From NCBI GenBank assembly GCA_020284085.1, contig JACEVL010000162.1:726001-790000 (forward strand): a stretch of 64,000 nucleotides of DNA, given 5' to 3'. This document shows, one piece after another, positions 30,331 through 41,628 of the stretch (its first letter is position 1; each line of letters opens with the position of its first letter). Position numbers and translations under genes: made by a program. The notes beneath the pieces are model-generated. The model was given only the letters and a program-made list of their open reading frames with translations, had not been told where the DNA came from and ran no database searches. Source of the stretch: Aporrectodea caliginosa. Taxonomy: Eukaryota; Annelida; Clitellata; Crassiclitellata; Lumbricidae.

Positions 30331-31838
30331 GAGTCGTGAAGAAGGGATACACTTTTAAGGGAGTTTGAGCCCTTCAGTACATGTAGGGGCCTATGCTTGA
30401 CCAAATATGTCAAAACGGATGCGATGAACCCAAATACCTTGCCAAAATTGGTCTAGTTCAGTCGGCGTTAACCTGTTTCCGTAACAAGGTAATAAGCCTG
30501 TATACAATGTGCTACATCCATCCTTTAAGTATTATAGACAGAGACGATCTCGAGCATGTAGAGATTGAGACTGCAGTTTGCACTAAGTCGGTTGATAGAC
30601 GAAGAATTAGCACTAAACAAAGCAACTCGAAGACACAGGTATAAATTATTTAAGACGCCAAAAGAACATTAGGGCAGAAATTCTTCAGTGCAAGAGTTAT
30701 AGACTAGTGGAATGGCTTGGATGATAGAGTAGGCTACTGTCTCAGTGGACAATGTCACGGCTTTTAAGAGGAAGCTATCGGGAGAAAGGGAAATTAAGTG
30801 CTACAGGTTCATTTGCAGTGGTTCTAACACATACTAAAACGTCTTCTGAACCACTTAAAACCCTTGTTATATTACGTTATGTTAAGAATAGCTACTTTAC
30901 ATGCACGTGACGAATAAACATCTTCAAACGATCGTCTCTTCCAGCAACTACTGTTCATGTTCGGGCGGTGGCCTACCGGGCGGTCGGCAGGCCATATAGA
31001 GCCAAGGGCCCGCGACTGCCGACATGACGCTGTTTGAACTGCATCTAGGTCTACTACATTGCATGTAGTCTACATTACAGCCTTCTTCAACAACTAAAGC
31101 CACTAGAAATTTATCCATAATGATGTAGCTCGGCCTTTATAGAGCGCCTCTCACCAACCTCTCAAAGGCGTGGTATATGGTTAACGGTCCATTAACTCCC
31201 CGTTAAAAGTTAACGAAAAACAACAGCAGCGATGAACTGACGCGATAAACCATCGGGTGAGGGTTTCGTCATTTAACCCTCGTAACTTCCCGAAATGAAC
31301 CTCTGAGGCGACGGAGAGGAGTGGCTGCGTCGACACGGAGGCTTTATGAAGTATCGGCTGAAGACATTACTACCTCTGATTCTACGACTGGACAGAGCAG
31401 CGATCATCGCCGTCCTGATCATTATGGTAGTAATAACCAAATTCATTATCGTCAGAATTATCGTCCTCGTCATCATTATCATCGTCATCATAATCGCTAC
31501 ATCATGATAACGTAGCATAACACAAATGAATTTTTTTTATGAGAAACCTCAATGAAAAACTCATCAGTAGAACTCCCGATTCAACAAGGAGAACTATCGT
31601 TCAAGCAGAATAGACTTCAATCGCTTTCGCGACAGAGGAGATATATGTAGGCCTACTCTAATGACTAAACTATGGGCTAAAAACTAATGACTGGCTTTTC
31701 CTCTGTGGTCTCTTGTTCTTTAAAGACGTTTCTTTTCCCCCGTGGGTTTTGTGCTGAATAGATATTCTGATAGAGGCGAAATATAAATCTACAGATACGA
31801 TACGATACGATACTAGCTCAACTTTAGTTAGGCTATAC
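30330..31838. other. Intergenic sequence left of the LTR element
   Basis: No supported gene. Near 31131 TTTATAGAGCGCCTC resembles other TATATAGCGCC tail scraps. A TCATTATCGTC-rich stretch lies at 31440-31510. ACGATACGAT lies just before the LTR. Confidence 0.55.
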
Positions 31839-32285
31839 TGTAAGGGATTTGGGAATTACAATAGTAGTAATTGTAACGTAATCATTACTGAGATTTGACT
31901 AGAGGAATATTTAGACGGACAGACAACAGGACACTGACGGATACAGAGACGGACTAGCAGCGCACGCCTGCCAGCCCCACGTAGGGATGGTGACCGGATG
32001 AAGCGTCGATCAACCGCCGCCACGCGCCGCCTTCTGATGCCGCCTACTTGTCCATCATAAGTTCCACGATAAGTTACGCCCGCCTTGCAGTGAAATGAAC
32101 CCGTCCATCTGGAAATGAACCGGTCCAGATAGAAGGTCTACAATGCGACGGACGGAAGGAGCGACACGGCGACGACCAATAGTCTGGAAGGAAAGAAACA
32201 TGGGGACACCGCCTACAACCCTTTCCACGAGACAAGAGTAACTATAAGATAGCCGAACACAGAGAGAAAAGTCGTTCTCTCGGTT
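31839..32285 (+). repeat. Left LTR of Gypsy-type element (3' boundary provisional)
   Basis: The left boundary is TGTAAGGGATTTGGGAATTA, exactly where similarity to the right copy at 37421 begins. The right boundary cannot be read from the pair because identity continues into leader and gag. A candidate primer-binding site, TGGTGAC at 32286, resembles the start of tRNA-Trp-type sites, giving an LTR of about 447 bp. It does not end in a clear CA. TATAAG near 32245 could be a core promoter. Confidence 0.7.
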
Positions 32286-32946
32286 TGGTGACTGACGCGA
32301 TGTTTTGGTGCTCCTGATGAGGAGAGAGGAACGCTTCAGATTGACGAAGCCTGCTGAAGACAAGTGCTACCTGCAAGAGGCAGAGGACAAAGAGGACCGC
32401 AACGGAAAGAGACGAGAGAAGCCGAGAGAAACCGAGGGAGAGAACGCAGTCAACCTCGTTAAAGATTACAGACGACGATGCAGGCAATCTCTTTAGAATA
32501 AGAGCTAGTGACGACACAGATTTATAACTAGAAACTCGTACGCCTCATTGAGATAGACAACTCACCGCTAAAGACACTCAAGAGAGTCGAAGGAAGACAG
32601 ACGCACGTCCGCTGATGAACTTTGATGAACGAGGAACAAGAGTGCAGACCGCTGGCTCTCAATCTGATGACATGACATCCGACTGACTGTCGACTACAAG
32701 GTAACGTTGCAGTAGTGTAATTCAAGGGTAATTAGTGCGTATTGACGATAGGCTATCCGCTGAATAGATATTCTTAAGAGTCCGTAAGTGACGAGTAGAA
32801 AAGAGGATCCCGGAGTGATCTTGCTGTAACGTCTTGATTGTATGAAAGTGATGCATATGAGGAGTGAATGATCGTTATAAATTACTGTTTGTAATCATTG
32901 ATTGTACGACATTGTGTAGAAGTTTGTTAGCGAATATACTCTGAAA
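32286..32946 (+). other. Untranslated leader of the Gypsy-type element
   Basis: Between the candidate primer-binding site and the gag ATG. Short frames on both strands are repeated exactly near 37868-38528, because the whole segment is duplicated, not because they code. Confidence 0.65.
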
Positions 32947-33221
32947 ATGACCTCCCAGTCTCTTGAACTGCTAACTAGCCGAGACATGACTGATAGCGAG
33001 GACATTAGGGCCACTACGAGTAAAGAAGTAAGATCGGAGATGAACCCCCTCGCCATGGATAGACTGTTAGGCTCCATTGAAGCACTAGCCACGACGGTAG
33101 CGAGACAGGACGAGAAAGACAGAAGGAGACAGGAGGAGGACAGAAGGAGACAGGAGAGAACTGAAAGGATGATGGCTGAGGTAATTGCTGTATCCAGGGA
33201 GAGTAAGCAAGCTGCCTGGGA
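32947..33221 (+). pseudogene. Truncated gag (N-terminal 91 codons)
   Basis: The frame starts at ATG 32947 (MTSQSLELLTSRD) and has a charged stretch with DEKDRRRQEEDRRRQ, probably coiled coil. It matches the gag at 38529 up to KQAAW. At 33221 the sequence jumps into pol in another frame, so the rest of gag, the nucleocapsid knuckles and protease are deleted. Confidence 0.85.
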
Positions 33222-33233
33222 TTCACTGATGTT

Positions 33234-36071
33234 TTGCAGCATGAAATTGATACCGGATGTGAACCACCGGTGAGGCAAGCACTTAGAAGGCAACCATTGG
33301 CCATGTTACCTGTTATTGATGATCAGGTGAAACTTATGCTTGATCAGCGTTTGATTGAACCCTCTTGTTCTGACTGGGCCTCGAATGTTGTGTTAGTAAG
33401 TAAGAAAGACGGAACTCCGAGGTTTTGCATCGATTACAGAGCTTTGAACAACAAAACGCGGAAAGATACTTTTCCTCTTCCATTGATTTCCGAATGCCTC
33501 GACGCACTAGGTGGCGCCACCTACTTTTCAACTTTTGATTTACGAGCAGGGTACCACCAGGTATCTGTCCACCCTAAGGATCGTCATAAGACCACTTTTG
33601 TGACCCGCCAAGGCAGTTTTCAATTTCGTGCTCTCCCTTTTGGACTTTGTTGTGCGCCCAACTGTTTTAGCAGATTGATGAATTTGGTGATGGCTGGTCT
33701 TAATTTTGTCACGTGTTTGGTGTATCTTGACGACATTATTATCTTTGCTTCTGATCTTGACACCCACTTGCAACGCTTGGAACAGGTCCTCCAACGTCTG
33801 GAGAAGGTGAATTTAAAGTTGAAGCCGTCCAAATGTTTTGTACTTCAGAAACGAGTTTTGTTTCTGGGCCATATTGTTAGTTCTGAAGGTTTGGCAACAG
33901 ATCCAGCAAAGACGACTGCTGTAAAGGATTGGCCTACCCCTGCTAAACTGAAAGAAGTGCGAGCATTTTTGGGATTGTGTGCTTACTATCGCAAGTTTGT
34001 GCCTGAGTTTGCTCAGATCGCTAAACCGCTGCATGCCTTGACTAAGAAGGAGGTGAAATTCCATTGGTCCACTGAATGTGAAGCTGCCTTTGTTGAATTG
34101 AAACGCCGTTTGACGAACGCACCTATTTTGGCTTTGCCAACCGACGGAGATTCGTTTGTTCTTGACACTGATGCCTCCGGACAATCTATTGGAGCTGTTT
34201 TGTCCCAAGTCCAGGATGGAGTCGAGAGAGTCATTTGCTATGGAAGCCGCCTGTGCAGTACCGCCGAGCAAAACTACGACGTGACGAGACGAGAGCTGTT
34301 GGCGATTATTCATTTTCTGAAGGTATATCGACCTTATCTGTTGGGAAGGAAATTTCTCTTGAGAACTGACCATTCAGCTTTACAGTGGTTGAGGAAGACA
34401 CCCGTGCCTATCGGACAACAAGCACGTTGGTTAACGGTGATGGAAGAGTTTGATTTTACTGTTTTGCACCGCCCTGGAAGGAGTCATGAAAATGCAGATG
34501 CTTTGTCTAGACGACCGCACTTGGTAAACGTTATCCGAGGAACGCCTGCAACCCGTGGTGAATCTATTGACTTACCTGTTGATTGGAGCATTGAAATGAT
34601 TGTGAATGAGCAGAAGGCAGACGATGATATTGGATGGGTGTTGCAAAAGAAACTGGAATCTGTAACAGCACCTTCGCATGATGAGATAAGAGGCAAGAGT
34701 CCTGTTATAAAGACGTTGATCGCGCAATGGCCGCAGCTGGATGTTTATGCTGGAATGTTGACGCGTATGTGGTTGGACTCTGAGGAAACTGAAGTCCGCT
34801 GGCGCCAGATAATTTTGCCTGTTGCCCGCCGAAATGTATTGATTCGGTTGGCTCATGAAGGAATGAATGGAGGACATTTAGGTCTACGACGGACGATGGC
34901 TCATATACAGAAACGCGCATACTGGCCGAATTGGAAAGACGATGTCCAAGTACAGCTACGCAAGTGCATCCCCTGTGCTTGTTTTCACCGAGGAAAGCCA
35001 AAACGGCAAGGAGCTCTACAGAACTTGGTCGTGGGAGCTGTTGGAGAGATTGTGGCAATTGATGTTTCAGGGCCCCACCCCACTTCCGCCGGTGGGTACA
35101 AATACATTTTGTCAGTACTGGATCAGTTCAGCCGCTGGGCCGAAGCCTACCCGATGAGGAACCAGGAAGCGCAAACCGTGTCGAGAGTCCTTGTGGATAA
35201 TTGGTTTACGAGATACGGCTGCCCTCTACAGATTCTGACCGATCAAGGTCCCTGTTTCGAGGCTGCACTCTTCAAGGACCTGTGTCGGATGATGGGGATC
35301 GACAAGGTGAGAACCAGCCCATATAGACCGCAGGCCAATGGGATGGTGGAGAGGTTTCACAGGACCCTGAACTCTATGCTGGCTAAGACGGTTGAAAAGA
35401 ACCAGAAGAATTGGCCGTCCCTCCTGCCGATGGTCATGTCAGCTTACCGAGCGACTCAGCACAGCTCTACCGGGTTCAGTCCTAACAAACTTTTCTTGAA
35501 CCGCGAGACCTGCCTCCCGATCGACTTGGTGCTGGGTGACTGCTATGTCAGAAACGAAGTGCCTGCCTGCCACGATTTTGTCTACGAGACTGGACGACGA
35601 ATGCAGACGACCTTCGAACTCGCCCGGGAGACGATGCAGAAGAACGCCGAGACTCGAGCTTTCCGCTATGATCTGCGTGTCCGCCCCGCCAGTTACGACG
35701 TGGGACAATCCGTGTACTATTACTATCCGCGCCGTTACAAGAACTTGAAGGAGAAGTGGCTGAGCTTTTACGTTGGACCATACTGCGTCCTAAAGAAGCT
35801 GAGTGATGTTCTGTACCAGATCCGAAAGACGCCGCGCTCCCAAGCCCTGATTGTCCACGTGGATAAGCTTAAACCAGCTTATTCTGACTCTGTCGCACCC
35901 CGAGACGCTGTGCCCGAGACCGATGCCGATGATGACGTCACGCCTATCTTGGAGCCTGACGATGATATAGCGCCTGTCCTAGACGACGATGACGATGTGC
36001 CTGAGCCTACGATGTCCCGCCCGAGACGAGACATTCGACTGCCGGAACGATTCAGAGACGATGTCGACTAG
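33234..36071 (+). CDS. Gypsy-type Pol: reverse transcriptase, RNase H, integrase
   Basis: An uninterrupted 945-codon frame; the first Met is probably internal to the original polyprotein. Reverse transcriptase: FDLRAGYHQV near residue 101, LPFGLCCAP near 134, YLDD at 164-167. RNase H: DTDASG at 311, RRELLAI near 352, RTDHSALQWL near 377. Integrase: zinc finger H541, H548, C578, C581; catalytic D610, D670, E706; a GPY/F module (FYVGPY) ends at 850. The C terminus is acidic (DDDIAPVLDDDDD). The family usually has protease before reverse transcriptase; here it is missing, so this copy cannot make its own full set of proteins. The clade within Gypsy/Ty3 is not certain. Confidence 0.95.
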   Translation: MQHEIDTGCEPPVRQALRRQPLAMLPVIDDQVKLMLDQRLIEPSCSDWASNVVLVSKKDGTPRFCIDYRALNNKTRKDTFPLPLISECLDALGGATYFSTFDLRAGYHQVSVHPKDRHKTTFVTRQGSFQFRALPFGLCCAPNCFSRLMNLVMAGLNFVTCLVYLDDIIIFASDLDTHLQRLEQVLQRLEKVNLKLKPSKCFVLQKRVLFLGHIVSSEGLATDPAKTTAVKDWPTPAKLKEVRAFLGLCAYYRKFVPEFAQIAKPLHALTKKEVKFHWSTECEAAFVELKRRLTNAPILALPTDGDSFVLDTDASGQSIGAVLSQVQDGVERVICYGSRLCSTAEQNYDVTRRELLAIIHFLKVYRPYLLGRKFLLRTDHSALQWLRKTPVPIGQQARWLTVMEEFDFTVLHRPGRSHENADALSRRPHLVNVIRGTPATRGESIDLPVDWSIEMIVNEQKADDDIGWVLQKKLESVTAPSHDEIRGKSPVIKTLIAQWPQLDVYAGMLTRMWLDSEETEVRWRQIILPVARRNVLIRLAHEGMNGGHLGLRRTMAHIQKRAYWPNWKDDVQVQLRKCIPCACFHRGKPKRQGALQNLVVGAVGEIVAIDVSGPHPTSAGGYKYILSVLDQFSRWAEAYPMRNQEAQTVSRVLVDNWFTRYGCPLQILTDQGPCFEAALFKDLCRMMGIDKVRTSPYRPQANGMVERFHRTLNSMLAKTVEKNQKNWPSLLPMVMSAYRATQHSSTGFSPNKLFLNRETCLPIDLVLGDCYVRNEVPACHDFVYETGRRMQTTFELARETMQKNAETRAFRYDLRVRPASYDVGQSVYYYYPRRYKNLKEKWLSFYVGPYCVLKKLSDVLYQIRKTPRSQALIVHVDKLKPAYSDSVAPRDAVPETDADDDVTPILEPDDDIAPVLDDDDDVPEPTMSRPRRDIRLPERFRDDVD

Positions 36072-37407
36072 ATGAATCGAACACGGAATTCAATGGAATG
36101 ACACGGAATTCAATGGTAGAAACTCTGATAACTCTGTAGTGAATTAGTAAAATCGTAAGAGCTGAATGCTCCGATCGATCAGTTGAATTAATGAAAGAAT
36201 TATAATGCGAAACCTATCTTTAGAATGACCGTATGAGACGAATCATATCGGTAGCAGTAGAACGTGTTTAGCCGAATCTGATGAACGTGATGAATTTTTC
36301 TATTGCCAAGTATAACTTCGTGAATTGCTTATACGATTGATTTATGTTATAGTAACTGATTGAGGATTTGATGATTGGATTGATTAAAAGATAAGCATTA
36401 TTGAATGAATGTATGTTGATTGGGACACGAAAGGAATTGTGTGACTGAATGTTAAGCTTATAATGTGACTGTTTGGCTAACTGAATGAATAACTGATTGC
36501 ATTGGTAGTGATTGATTATGAGGATTGACTAAAAGAATGGGTGAGACACGAATGGATTATCGTATATTACTTGTTGGAAAAGGTTTACTAAGATTAACGT
36601 GTATATGCTTGGAATGAATGAATGCCTGAATATGACTGACCTACATTCGAGTGGAACACCGTGAACGTGTGTACGATAGTGTACGAATTGACCGAGAGAG
36701 GGAAAGAAGACAGGTTGTACGGGGTATTCGATGTACGAGCCGAGGAACACGAGCCAAGAGACGGAAGGATCGACCGACGTTAGGTCATGACCTGAGACTA
36801 ATACAGTTAAACAGAGCCGATATGTACGAGCAACCGAGGAGACAAGTGTGTCAAATGATAGCGGACCGAACAGTCCAGCTTGTTGTGTGAAATTGGAACT
36901 AGGTGTAGCAAACGAGCTACAGATGTTGTTGATGTGTGCAAAAGATGATGTTATTAGTTTGGATGATGATCCACTGATGTTGTATTAAGTGTGAAGTTGC
37001 TAAAGAATTTGGTTGTTAATGAGCTCTGAATCTGATGATGTTGAAGTGATGACTATGATATAGGAAGATTATGATGTTGCTAAGTTCGTGATGAAGTAAT
37101 GGATTGACTGTTAAAATGATCCTAGGCTATGATTGAAGTGAAATGATTGACCGTGCAGATGATTAACGGATTAGTGATGATTGTAGGAAGTATGACTGAT
37201 GTAACCGCAGTATGGACGAGAATGTGTTTAATGATGGTGTGAATGATGGTATACACGGATTTTGTTGAGAAAATGAGTGATTAACGCATGTGTTGTGGAA
37301 TGAATGATTACTTGTAAGGATTTGATTTCGTAAGGTTTTTGTTCCCATAACTGTTGAATTGAGAATAGGAATCCAACAGTTCTGAGTCCGGTTTCCCGGC
37401 CTAGCCT
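36072..37407 (+). other. Long 3' noncoding region of the Gypsy-type element
   Basis: About 1.34 kb between pol stop and the right LTR. It is AT-rich with many TGATGAT, TGAATGA and GATTGA words. The longest frames (under 80 codons) show no envelope-like features such as a signal peptide, transmembrane segment or cysteine pattern. Confidence 0.7.
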
Positions 37408-37420
37408 GGGTAGAGAAGGA
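37408..37420 (+). promoter_or_regulatory. Candidate polypurine tract
   Basis: GGGTAGAGAAGGA lies directly before the TG start of the right LTR, the expected position for plus-strand priming. One T interrupts it. Confidence 0.75.
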
Positions 37421-37867
37421 TGTAAGGGATTTGGGAATTACAATAGTAGTAATTGTAACGTAATCATTACTGAGATTTGACTAGAGGAATATTTAGACGG
37501 ACAGACAACAGGACACTGACGGATACAGAGACGGACTAGCAGCGCACGCCTGCCAGCCCCACGTAGGGATGGTGACCGGATGAAGCGTCGATCAACCGCC
37601 GCCACGCGCCGCCTTCTGATGCCGCCTACTTGTCCATCATAAGTTCTACGATAAGTTACGCCCGCCTTGCAGTGAAATGAACCCGTCCATCTGGAAATGA
37701 ACCGGTCCAGATAGAAGTTCTACAATGCGACGGACGGAAGGAGCGACACGGCGACGACCAATAGTCAGGAAGGAAAGAAACATGGGGACACCGCCTACAA
37801 CCCTTTCCACGAGACAAGAGTAACTATAAGATAGCCGAACACAGAGAGAAAAGTCGTTCTCTCGGTT
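37421..37867 (+). repeat. Right LTR copy (3' boundary provisional)
   Basis: Begins TGTAAGGGATTTGGG like the left LTR. I count three differences over the first 447 bases, consistent with a young element. It is also the left LTR of the next gag segment. Confidence 0.75.
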
Positions 37868-38528
37868 TGGTGACTGACGCGATGTTTTGGTGCTCCTGAT
37901 GAGGAGAGAGGAACGCTTCAGATTGACGAAGCCTGCTGAAGACAAGTGCTACCTGCAAGAGGCAGAGGACAAAGAGGACCGCAACGGAAAGAGACGAGAG
38001 AAGCCGAGAGAAACCGAGGGAGAGAACGCAGTCAACCTCGTTAAAGATTACAGACGACGATGCAGGCAATCTCTTTAGAATAAGAGCTAGTGACGACACA
38101 GATTTATAACTAGAAACTCGTACGCTTCATTGAGATAGACAACTCACCGCTAAAGACACTCAAGAGAGTCGAAGGAAGACAGACGCACGTCCGCTGATGA
38201 ACTTTGATGAACGAGGAACAAGAGTGCAGACCGCTGGCTCTCAATCTGATGACATGACAGCCGACTGACTGTCGACTACAAGGTAACGTTGCAGTAGTGT
38301 AATTCAAGGGTAATTAGTGCGTATTGACGATAGGCTATCCGCTGAATAGATATTCTTAAGAGTCCGTAATTGACGAGTAGAAAAGAGGATCCCGGAGTGA
38401 TCTTGCTGTAACGTCTTGATTGTATGAAAGTGATGAATATGAGGAGTGAATGATCGTTATAAATTACTGTTTGTAATCATTGATTGTACGACATTGTGTA
38501 GAAGTTTGTTAGCGAATATACTCTGAAA
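37868..38528 (+). other. Second copy of the untranslated leader
   Basis: Matches 32286-32946 almost base for base. Candidate primer-binding site at 37868. Non-coding. Confidence 0.7.
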
Positions 38529-39518
38529 ATGACCTCCCAGTCTCTTGAACTGCTAACTAGCCGAGACATGACTGATAGCGAGGACATTAGGGCCACTACG
38601 AGTAAAGAAGTAAGATCGGAGATGAACCCCCTCGCCATGGATAGACTGTTAGGCTCCATTGAAGCACTAGCCACGACGGTAGCGAGACAGGACGAGAAAG
38701 ACAGAAGGAGACAGGAGGAGGACAGAAGGAGACAGGAGAGAACTGAAAGGATGATGGCTGAGGTAATTGCTGTATCCAGGGAGAGTAAGCAAGCTGCCTG
38801 GGAAAGTGAGAGAAGAACAATGGAAACGTTACAGACAGTTTTAGACAGACAGGGTGATCTAGAGGCTGAGATGTATTCCGTAGATGAATGGACCGCTTAC
38901 GATAGCCCAAATCGCGGCAGCCGACCTAATCCGTCTGGTTGCCCGGTTGACTTCAGACAGAAGTCCGCCCTTCCACTCAATTCAAACCCACCTTCGTCAG
39001 GACCCCAAGATGATTTTAGGCCTCCGATTCTGCGGAGAAGTGAACGGCTTAGACGCCTAAGGAAAGGGAATACTGGCCAGCCTGATAGGGAAAGTCTGAA
39101 TGAAACCTTCAGTGATTTAGAGATTACTGAAGTCACCGATCCACATCCAGGGACCTCCAGCGGTCACAAAGGACAATACTGGGCTGGCTCCCCAGTGTCC
39201 CTCGGTTTAGCACCCGAGCAGAGAGAAAGAAGTAGTAAGTGGAATTTGCCGCGTGGAAGCCAATTCCACGCGGCTGGCGACGGGGACTACCTGGACGACG
39301 ACAGGGAGGGCTCCCTAGGGCATAACGACCCCAGGGGTGGACTTAGCAAACCCATAGGCAGAACGACCAGCCCAACCTTCGGCCCGTCCAGGGACGAAAT
39401 AGAGCTGGACGACGACAGGGAGGGCTCCCTAGGGCATAACGACCCCAGGGGTTTGTCCACAATACGAGGAAGGTTGTTCCAGACCACAGGACCAACGAAA
39501 GCAAAGCTTCTGTGCTGA
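38529..39518 (+). pseudogene. Second gag copy, truncated and fused to antisense LINE sequence
   Basis: The 329-codon frame starts MTSQSLELLTSRD and extends past the deletion point of the first copy (ERRTMETLQTVLDRQ). It then becomes charged and Pro/Ser-rich (LRRSERLRRLRKG). The last part repeats DDDREGSLGHNDPRG twice because of a 114-bp tandem duplication (39291 and 39405). The final 20 residues or so come from a LINE tail read on the wrong strand. No zinc knuckle or pol follows. A 10-bp hairpin (CCGCGTGGAA and its complement) lies at 39249-39273. Confidence 0.8.
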
Positions 39519-39625
39519 GTTGTAGAGGGGACAAGAAGAACGCTCTGATCGGTTAGACGCAGTTGTTTATAATCTGCAGCCAGAAACACGCAGTGAGCCA
39601 AGATAAGCTTGGGTGATACCAACTA
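39455..39625 (-). mobile_element. LINE ORF2 C-terminal fragment
   Basis: The minus strand reads LRLTDQSVLLVPSTTQHRSF and then FVGPVVWNNLP, the usual LINE tail. It closely resembles the FSVVGPVVWNGLP copy at 44960. Its left end merges with the duplicated gag segment. Confidence 0.75.
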
Positions 39626-39665
39626 CGCAGGCAGTTCCGCATGAAAGTTAACATCTTAAATTCGT

Positions 39666-39668
<3 letters not shown>

Positions 39669-39759
<91 letters not shown>

Positions 39760-39760
39760 G
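39669..39760. repeat. (TCA)n microsatellite
   Basis: About 30 perfect TCA units. The poly-Ser frame across it is an artefact. Confidence 0.97.
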
Positions 39761-39903
39761 TTTCGTGATCGTTGTCTTCTTCATCGTCGTCTTCGTTGTG
39801 TCAATCATCGTCATCATCTTCTTCTTAATCATGGTCACAGTCATTGTTACACGGGTATCAAAACAACTATTAATTTTTTTAATTAATAATTAATAGCTTC
39901 TAT

Positions 39904-40270
39904 TGTGCCGGTGTCACTAAATAGAGTCTCCCCATACATAAGTATCCCCCTTAATGGCCTTAACGAAATGGAGTATTCGGTTTTCTTTGCATTTTGGCGA
40001 TTTCTAAGCGTCATACAGTTTGGATTTATTGTACACATAACATTTTTAAATTGTGTATCTTTACTTTGTACATCGACCTGAAATTAATTTACTTCGTTTT
40101 GGGTTATTTTGACTGGATTTTCGTCGAGGCTATCGTGACGCGTATGACGATGGGGGATAGAATGGTTTATCCCCCGGATACTCTAAACCGGTTTATTCCA
40201 TCCGGGGGATAAATTCATACATCCCCCGGATAGTCTTAGGACGGATACTCTATTTCGTGATACCAGCACA
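39904..40270. mobile_element. TIR element or MITE (367 bp) with internal hairpin
   Basis: The ends TGTGCCGGTGTCACTAAATA and, reversed, TGTGCTGGTATCACGAAATA match over about 28 bases with five mismatches. Near the right end TTTATCCCCCGGAT (40166-40179) pairs perfectly with 40200-40213. No clear target-site duplication and no transposase. Confidence 0.7.
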
Positions 40271-40560
40271 AGGCACAACAAAATCGAGTCAAAGTTACAA
40301 TAGGGGCCTATATAATTGTACGACCGGTTACATTACTGTCGAGCCATATAATCCATTGTGTCCTTATATCAATGAATGTCGATGAGCGCTCTATCGACCG
40401 CGCAGTGTTCACTGTTTCATACATTATAGATCAAGAGCGCCGTCCAAGAAACGTCCAAGCCATTGAGATCAATGATCGCCTGAAAAATCGATCTTAGAGA
40501 ATTGTTCCGTGGCTCAGACATCGATTCCAGACAATGGTGATTGATAATCCGTTATTAGCT
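40271..40560. other. Intergenic sequence, nothing recognised
   Basis: No ORF, RNA gene or bounded repeat was found. Confidence 0.6.
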
Positions 40561-40574
40561 TATTTGCGTCTGGT

Positions 40575-40579
40575 CATAT

Positions 40580-40624
<45 letters not shown>

Positions 40625-40985
40625 AACACCGTGTCTGGTCATATATATATATTATATATATATAACATAAACATATATATATATATAACATAAACATATA
40701 TATATATATATATAACATAAACACCGTGTCTGGTTATATATATATATAAATATTTATATAAATATGTTATAGATATATATAATATATAATGATATGAGGA
40801 AAACATTTTTAGGAAGAATGCTGTACTCCTATTGATTTTGTATCTGTCCTATGATGTTTGTACACCGCAGTGCGGCTCTTCTGTAACCGGTTTAATAAAG
40901 AATATACATACTTACTTACTTACTCAACATAACATGGTGCATAATGTTATATATATATATATATAATATTATATATATATTAACT
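40575..40985. repeat. AT-rich microsatellite cluster
   Basis: AT runs are separated by ATAAACACCGTGTCTGGT, repeated three times, then TACTTACTTAC and another AT run near 40950. Confidence 0.9.
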
Positions 40986-41029
40986 TTTTAAGAGATCTTC
41001 AAAAGGCGTTACATAATTTTTCAGATATA

Positions 41030-41107
41030 TGCATACATATATACATCAGGAATATATACAGGAAGCAGACATACATACCTGCATTCATACACACATACAT
41101 ACATACA

Positions 41108-41138
<31 letters not shown>

Positions 41139-41420
41139 TTGCATGCCTGCATAGATACATTATTTCACATTGGATTAAAACGAATGTTCGACACTGACAC
41201 TGTAATAGATGCGTGAACATACGGACCATCATCATCTTCTTCATCATCATCATCATCTGCAGCAGCAACAGTAGCAACGGCAGCAGCAGCATCAGAGGGA
41301 AGACGAGGATCAGGGAAGCTGCGGCCGTTGCAGCAGCAGCAGTAGCGGCGGCGGCAGCGAGTGATGCAAGGGAAGTTGGTCGATGAGAGAAGCGATAGAT
41401 GCAGCAGCATCGAAGGGAGA
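41030..41420. repeat. (CATA)n and GCAGCA-rich repeats
   Basis: CATACATA array at 41085-41140, then ATCATCATC and GCAGCAGCAA trinucleotides at 41228-41365. Minus-strand frames here are low complexity. Confidence 0.8.
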
Positions 41421-41628
41421 AGAAGAGTGGCAGAACATCAGACACGATTCATCCAGGATGATAACAGACACTCATCAACTACCGCGGTCAGACAATTTAT
41501 TTAACAATGAAAACATACTGTTATGAAGCAGCATTCATTCATTCAATCATTCATTCAATCATTAATTCAGAGGACTTATATAGCGCCTCTCCAAGTACTC
41601 AGAGATTGCGTTATGATCTACATCTATC

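Noticed and set aside
32055..32725. Frames on both strands repeated at 37646-38307 as possible accessory genes
   Set aside because: They fall in the duplicated LTR/leader of the Gypsy-type element; identity reflects the duplicated DNA, and there is no domain.
39641..39886. Poly-Ser frame
   Set aside because: Encoded by the (TCA)n microsatellite.
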